NCBI GenBank assembly: GCA_052389555.1
Contig: JBQTHV010000037.1
Location: forward strand, 1-17,313
Source of the DNA: JABFSM01 sp052389555
GTDB lineage: Bacteria > Gemmatimonadota > Gemmatimonadetes > Gemmatimonadales > GWC2-71-9
DNA: 17,313 nucleotides
Reading direction: 5' to 3'
Positions 14,288-17,313 of the stretch are shown one piece after another (the first letter of the stretch is position 1; each line of letters starts with the position of its first letter). Below the pieces are notes generated by a model that worked only from the letters and a program-made list of their open reading frames with translations, was not told the DNA's origin and searched no databases. The translations under genes and the position numbers were made by a program.

Positions 14288-15151
14288 TCACCGCGGGGAT
14301 GGCGCGCCCCGGGCGCGCAGTTCGTGTCGGGCGACGAGACCCAGCGACGCAGGCAGGTCCAGGCTAGCTCCGACCGTGATCGTACCGCTGACGTTCTCAC
14401 CGTTGACAAAGAAGACGTGCACCAGGTACGCGTCCCCTGCGCTCTGGTGCACGCACTGCGCGTTGGCCGGCACGTCCAGCCAGTAGGCACCCGTCGCCTC
14501 GCGCACGCTGCCGCTCCCACACGGCACGTCCGCACCTCTCCCGCGTATCGCCCATACCGTTACGGTAGTGCCCACCGGAGCGCGCTGGTTGCCTAACCGC
14601 AGGATCCCATAGTAACGCACGCCTACCACAACCGCCTCATCTCGCGCGCTCCACCCCTCCAGGCCAATCCGCAGGAACTCTTTGAATGCCCGGAGGGGAT
14701 CTCCGGCGCTGGACCCCTCCAGGCCCCAAACGTCCGTCGCCCGCAAGTTGTAGCGAGTGGTCCGACCGAGCGAACCGGGCAGGTCCAGGCTAGCCCCGAC
14801 GGCAATAGTACCGCTGACGTTCTCGCCGTTGACGACAAACATGTGCAGGAGCGGGCCGTCCAGCGCCGTGCGGTGGACGCACTCTGGTGCGCGCGCCGGA
14901 ACCTCAATCGAATAGGAACCGTCTCCGGCTGTCGTGCCGGACCCACAGACGCCGGTGTCGGTTGCCCCTCGCCAGGCCCGCACCGTGACGCGGGTCCCGC
15001 TCGGCGCGCGCCGATTGCCAATGCGAAGCACTCCCACATAGCGCATGCCCGAGCCCCCGGCCTGGGCAAAGGCCGGCGAAGCCCGAAGCGCATACCCTAA
15101 CCCGCAGACCGACAGGAGCAGGAGCGCAAGCGGCAGGTGGGGGCGACCCAT
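14288..15151 (-). CDS. Secreted protein made of two copies of a ~102-residue domain
   Basis: A 287-residue exported protein of unknown function. A signal peptide (about 1-30, ending AFAQ) is followed by domain A (37-138) and domain B (179-280). They align without gaps at a period of 142 residues: RYVGVLRIGN vs RYYGILRLGN, NGENVSGTIAVGASLDLP vs NGENVSGTITVGASLDLP. Each copy has two cysteines exactly 22 residues apart (69/91 and 211/233), probably one disulfide per domain. The copies are joined by a 40-residue helical linker (DPLRAFKEFLRIGLEGW). The strand pattern resembles a transthyretin/CnaB-like beta sandwich, which is inference only. The gene follows the metallopeptidase-like gene after 26 bp, so it is probably cotranscribed with it. 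Confidence 0.78.
   Translation of the reverse strand: MGRPHLPLALLLLSVCGLGYALRASPAFAQAGGSGMRYVGVLRIGNRRAPSGTRVTVRAWRGATDTGVCGSGTTAGDGSYSIEVPARAPECVHRTALDGPLLHMFVVNGENVSGTIAVGASLDLPGSLGRTTRYNLRATDVWGLEGSSAGDPLRAFKEFLRIGLEGWSARDEAVVVGVRYYGILRLGNQRAPVGTTVTVWAIRGRGADVPCGSGSVREATGAYWLDVPANAQCVHQSAGDAYLVHVFFVNGENVSGTITVGASLDLPASLGLVARHELRARGAPSPR
14302..14318. other. Perfect 7-bp inverted repeat inside the 3' end of the minus-strand gene
   Basis: GCGCGCC (14302-14308) and GGCGCGC (14312-14318) form a perfect G+C stem with a three-base loop. It overlaps the last codons of the duplicated-domain protein. It may help end transcription or stabilise the mRNA 3' end, but it may also be chance in G+C-rich coding sequence. 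Confidence 0.35.
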
Positions 15152-15177
15152 GGAGCTAAGCCTCGGCGCCTCCGAAG

Positions 15178-16443
15178 CTATCGGCCGGGAACTCGGCCGT
15201 CAACACTCGGCCTGGCAGTCGGGCCCGCTGCTTCAGGGTGAATTGGCCAGGGGATCGGGTGGCCTGGCCCCCAGCCCTCCCACCCGGTCGGGCCGATCAC
15301 GAGGCGAACCGCAGGACTCGAACCGGCTGACCTAACCCGCTCGACCTCGGTTCGATAACCGGGCCGCTGTAGGGCCATGAGCGGCATCCCGATCTCCCGC
15401 TCGAACCGCCCGGCGCTCGCCGAGTCGTCCCACACCGTGTACCACACGAGCGCCGGGCCTGCACTCGAGCGATAGACGCGGAAGCGATCGCCACCCCACC
15501 CGGCACTGCGTTCGGCCGGAACCTCGGCGAGCCCGCGCTGCACCGCGCTCACCACCTGGACGGTCAGCTCGCCCATGGTATCCTCGTACAGGACGTCCGG
15601 CGTCGAGTCGCGGAACCGGAGCGGGATCGGCTGATCACCCCGGGCATACCGCGTCGGATGCAGTACGTGCTCGGTCGAAACCGGCAGGTCGTTCAGTTTG
15701 GGCAGCCCTTGGCCCCCACGAGTGGAATCCCACCAGCGCATGAACCCGGCGCCGTACAAATAGGGAAAGAGCACCTCGAACCGGATCGCGAGCGGGGCCT
15801 GCGCGAAGACCTCCATCGAGCTCTGTTGCTGGCGAATCTGCTCGCGGAAGAGCTCCCAGAACTCGGGCCGGGCCATGACATCCTGACCCGGCGTCAGCAC
15901 CCGGATCGACGCAATGGTGGCGTGTCCCTCCAACACGGCCTGCGCCGCGCTCTGCCGGTCGGCGTTGCCCTTCTGTTCCATGAGGGAATCGACCGGCAGG
16001 TACTGGTGTTGCAGCGCATGCACCAGCTCGTGGGCCAGCACCAGGCGGAGCTGGGCAGGATTGGCGCCGGCGATGCCATAGAGCGTGCGGGTCTTCGGAT
16101 CGTAGAATCCGGCAACCTGCTCGGTGTAGAGATCGAGCAGCAGGCTCCGGAGGTCGAGGGTATCGGGGATCAGCCCGAGCAGGCGATACGCGGCGCGAAC
16201 CCCTTCCTCGCGCTCGGGCGGAAAATCCTCCCGCAATCGCTCCAGCAGATACGCGTGGACCTCCTCGCGGGTCCGGAGCGCCGAGCGGGTCGGCCCGGTG
16301 AAGCCTAACCCGGTAGCGCGCTCGACCGCGGGCCGCAGGCTGTCCACGATCCGCTCGAGCTCGCTCCCTCCCCCCTGGGCCTGACCGGGGGGCGTGCCCC
16401 GGCACGCGGCCAGCACTCCGAACCAGATCACCCAGCGCGGCAT
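15178..16443 (-). CDS. Zinc-metallopeptidase-like lipoprotein (HEXXH)
   Basis: A 421-residue lipoprotein: signal with lipobox L-A-A-C, Cys14. The motif AHELVHALQHQ contains HELVH (138-142), the HEXXH zinc site. Glu172 in AVLEGHATI, 30 residues on, is placed like the third, glutamate ligand of gluzincin peptidases. Just before it, EQVAGFYDPKTRTLYGIAG is typical of a family of envelope proteins with this layout. The C-terminal 200 residues are a less conserved beta/alpha region. A role in envelope protein turnover is plausible but unproven. ATG 16443 is chosen (GGGGAGG 6 nt upstream); a GTG at 16446 is an alternative. The start overlaps the prepilin-peptidase stop (GTGATG), implying translational coupling. 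Confidence 0.78.
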   Translation of the reverse strand: MPRWVIWFGVLAACRGTPPGQAQGGGSELERIVDSLRPAVERATGLGFTGPTRSALRTREEVHAYLLERLREDFPPEREEGVRAAYRLLGLIPDTLDLRSLLLDLYTEQVAGFYDPKTRTLYGIAGANPAQLRLVLAHELVHALQHQYLPVDSLMEQKGNADRQSAAQAVLEGHATIASIRVLTPGQDVMARPEFWELFREQIRQQQSSMEVFAQAPLAIRFEVLFPYLYGAGFMRWWDSTRGGQGLPKLNDLPVSTEHVLHPTRYARGDQPIPLRFRDSTPDVLYEDTMGELTVQVVSAVQRGLAEVPAERSAGWGGDRFRVYRSSAGPALVWYTVWDDSASAGRFEREIGMPLMALQRPGYRTEVERVRSAGSSPAVRLVIGPTGWEGWGPGHPIPWPIHPEAAGPTARPSVDGRVPGR

Positions 16444-17219
16444 CACGCGCCTCCCCCGAGAAACCGCCGGTACCAGGCCAGCAGGGCGGGCCCGACCAGC
16501 CAGGTGACTGCGGCGCCGACGGCGAGAAACACACCGAAGGGAACCAATCGCTTCTTGCGGAGGAGCGCCAGCGGCACGAACACGAGGGACCCGGCCAGCG
16601 CCCCCAGGAAGATGGTGAGCAGCACCCCCTGCCAGCCGACGAACGCGCCGACCATCGCCATCATCTTCATGTCGCCGCCCCCCATGGCTTCTTCCCGAAA
16701 GGCGAGCTTACCGACCGCTCCGACGGTCCAGAGCAGCAGGAATCCCACCACGGCGCCGAGCAGGGCCTGGCCCACCTCGCCTAACCCGCTGGGCGCCGCG
16801 AGCAGCAGGCCGAGACCCAACCCGCCCACCGTGAACTCGTTGGGAATGAGATAGGTCCGCGCGTCGGTCACCGCGATCCCGAGCAGCAGGGTGCCGAACA
16901 GCGCCGCCCGGAGCGCCTCCAAGCCCACCCCGTACCCCAGCACCGCGCCCGCCCAGAGCCCGCCCACGGCGAGCTCCACCAGCGGATACTGGACACTGAT
17001 CGGTTCCCGGCAGTGCCGGCATTTGGCCCTGAGCAAGAGCCAGGACACCACCGGAACGTTGTCGTACCAGGCGATGGGGGTTCCGCAGCGCGGACACCGC
17101 GATCGGGGCCGCACCACCGATTGATCGGCGGGGAGTCGCACGATGCAGACGTTCAGGAAGCTGCCGATCAGGAGTCCGAGGAGGCCGGCCAGGACGGCGG
17201 CGAGGGTGGGCTCAGTCAC
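16443..17219 (-). CDS. Type IV prepilin peptidase / N-methyltransferase (A24 family)
   Basis: A 258-residue polytopic membrane protease that cleaves, and in two-domain members methylates, type IV pilin-like precursors. It has the N-terminal domain with two CxxC pairs (Cys42/45 and Cys67/70, expected to bind zinc) after LIGSFLNVCIVRLP. The two catalytic aspartates are Asp119 (VTDARTYLIPNE) and Asp183 (GGGDMKMMAM, the GxGD motif). Several hydrophobic helices make up the rest. The GTG start at 17219 overlaps the preceding methyltransferase gene by 8 bp. No pilin or pilus-assembly gene is in view, so this is a detached peptidase gene; substrates must be encoded elsewhere. PilD-like is the family, and I do not assign a symbol. 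Confidence 0.94.
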   Translation of the reverse strand: MTEPTLAAVLAGLLGLLIGSFLNVCIVRLPADQSVVRPRSRCPRCGTPIAWYDNVPVVSWLLLRAKCRHCREPISVQYPLVELAVGGLWAGAVLGYGVGLEALRAALFGTLLLGIAVTDARTYLIPNEFTVGGLGLGLLLAAPSGLGEVGQALLGAVVGFLLLWTVGAVGKLAFREEAMGGGDMKMMAMVGAFVGWQGVLLTIFLGALAGSLVFVPLALLRKKRLVPFGVFLAVGAAVTWLVGPALLAWYRRFLGGGA

Positions 17220-17313
17220 GGGTGAGCTCGTAGAGCAAGATTCCCGCCGCGATAGCGACGTTGAGCGATTCCGCCCCCGGGCGGAGCGGAATCCCGATGC
17301 GATCGTGCGCCCA
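17212..17313 (-). CDS. C-terminal end of a SpoU/TrmH-family RNA 2'-O-methyltransferase (partial)
   Basis: Reading the minus strand from the window edge gives 33 residues before a TGA at 17214-17212. They contain IPLRPGAESLNVAIAAGILL and then YELTRD. This is the last SPOUT motif of the SpoU/TrmH rRNA or tRNA ribose methyltransferases, which helps form the trefoil-knot SAM pocket. The 5' part lies beyond the window, so the exact member (RlmB-like, TrmH-like) cannot be told. Its last codons overlap the GTG start of the prepilin peptidase by 8 bp, making it the first visible gene of the minus-strand operon. Confidence 0.9.
   Translation of the reverse strand, partial: WAHDRIGIPLRPGAESLNVAIAAGILLYELTRD

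Larger units (their letters stand above)
321..16789. repeat. Dispersed 10-mer GCGGGTTAGG (reverse complement CCTAACCCGC), 12 exact copies
   Basis: Exact copies on the plus strand: 1214-1223, 2980-2989, 6982-6991, 9591-9600, 10035-10044, 11682-11691. Exact copies on the minus strand: 321-330, 8149-8158, 13417-13426, 15096-15105, 15331-15340, 16780-16789. One-mismatch copies: 2377-2386 and 5292-5301 (plus), 14173-14182 and 16304-16313 (minus). More decayed relatives occur at 1755-1763, 4222-4230, 8763-8772, 13910-13918 and about 14590-14600. Bases on either side of the 10-mer are not conserved. Copies inside genes fall in different frames: Gly-Leu-Gly with a TTA leucine codon, Arg-Val-Arg, antisense Leu-Thr-Arg, and once as a stop codon. 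Conservation is therefore at the DNA level, not the protein level. Function unknown. Confidence 0.9.

Noticed and set aside
321..16789. Telomere-like sequence because of TTAGG(G)
   Set aside because: The copies are single, dispersed and in both orientations, never in tandem, and sit inside intact genes.
1..17313. Defence island, prophage or insertion sequence
   Set aside because: I found no nuclease/toxin pair, restriction-modification, integrase, transposase or terminal inverted repeats.

Overview
The window is a G+C-rich (roughly two thirds) bacterial chromosome segment with dense genes of ordinary housekeeping or accessory type. A TonB-dependent receptor, several lipobox lipoproteins and a HlyD-type adaptor show a diderm organism. 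The style (GTG starts, many lipoproteins, a carboxypeptidase-regulatory-like TonB receptor beside a large beta-rich lipoprotein, heptamer arrays between genes) fits Gemmatimonadota or a relative. That assignment is my inference and there is no marker rRNA to confirm it. I see no rRNA, tRNA, CRISPR array, insertion sequence or prophage.

Layout. (1) 46-3610 (+): a tightly coupled four-gene efflux operon of TetR regulator, HlyD-like lipoprotein adaptor, ABC ATPase and ABC-2 permease, a compact relative of the CecR/YbhGFSR arrangement with only one permease. (2) 3692-5300 (+): a DUF445 membrane protein and a small two-helix/coiled-coil membrane protein. (3) 5314-6441 (-): a K+-channel-like protein, convergent with the previous pair and divergent from the next block. 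(4) 6494-8840 (+): four small enzymes in a row: an isoprenylcysteine-methyltransferase-like membrane protein, a YjbR/MmcQ protein, a RibD-C/DHFR-like reductase, and a flavin enzyme that closely resembles iodotyrosine deiodinase. (5) 9041-14251 (+): a TonB-dependent receptor, a fibronectin-III/beta-rich lipoprotein that is probably its partner, and a small unknown lipoprotein. (6) 17313-14288 (-): the tail of a SpoU/TrmH rRNA methyltransferase, a prepilin peptidase, a zinc-metallopeptidase-like lipoprotein and a secreted protein made of two copies of one ~102-residue domain. The first three overlap and the last follows after 26 bp, so this looks like one transcription unit.

Two DNA-level signals cut across the genes. 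First, the non-palindromic 10-mer GCGGGTTAGG occurs 12 times exactly and 4 more times with one mismatch, about once per kilobase. It lies in and between genes, in several reading frames and in both orientations. By base composition I would expect about 0.1 or fewer exact copies. It behaves like an uptake sequence, Chi-like or HIP1-like genomic signal and is the most interesting thing here. Second, short tandem arrays of 7-bp units (GTGARRR, ATTGGCC, TCGGCRC) and one 8-bp array (GGCGGTCC) sit at gene junctions. Some of them supply start codons, stop codons, Shine-Dalgarno-like sequence or signal-peptide codons to the neighbouring genes.
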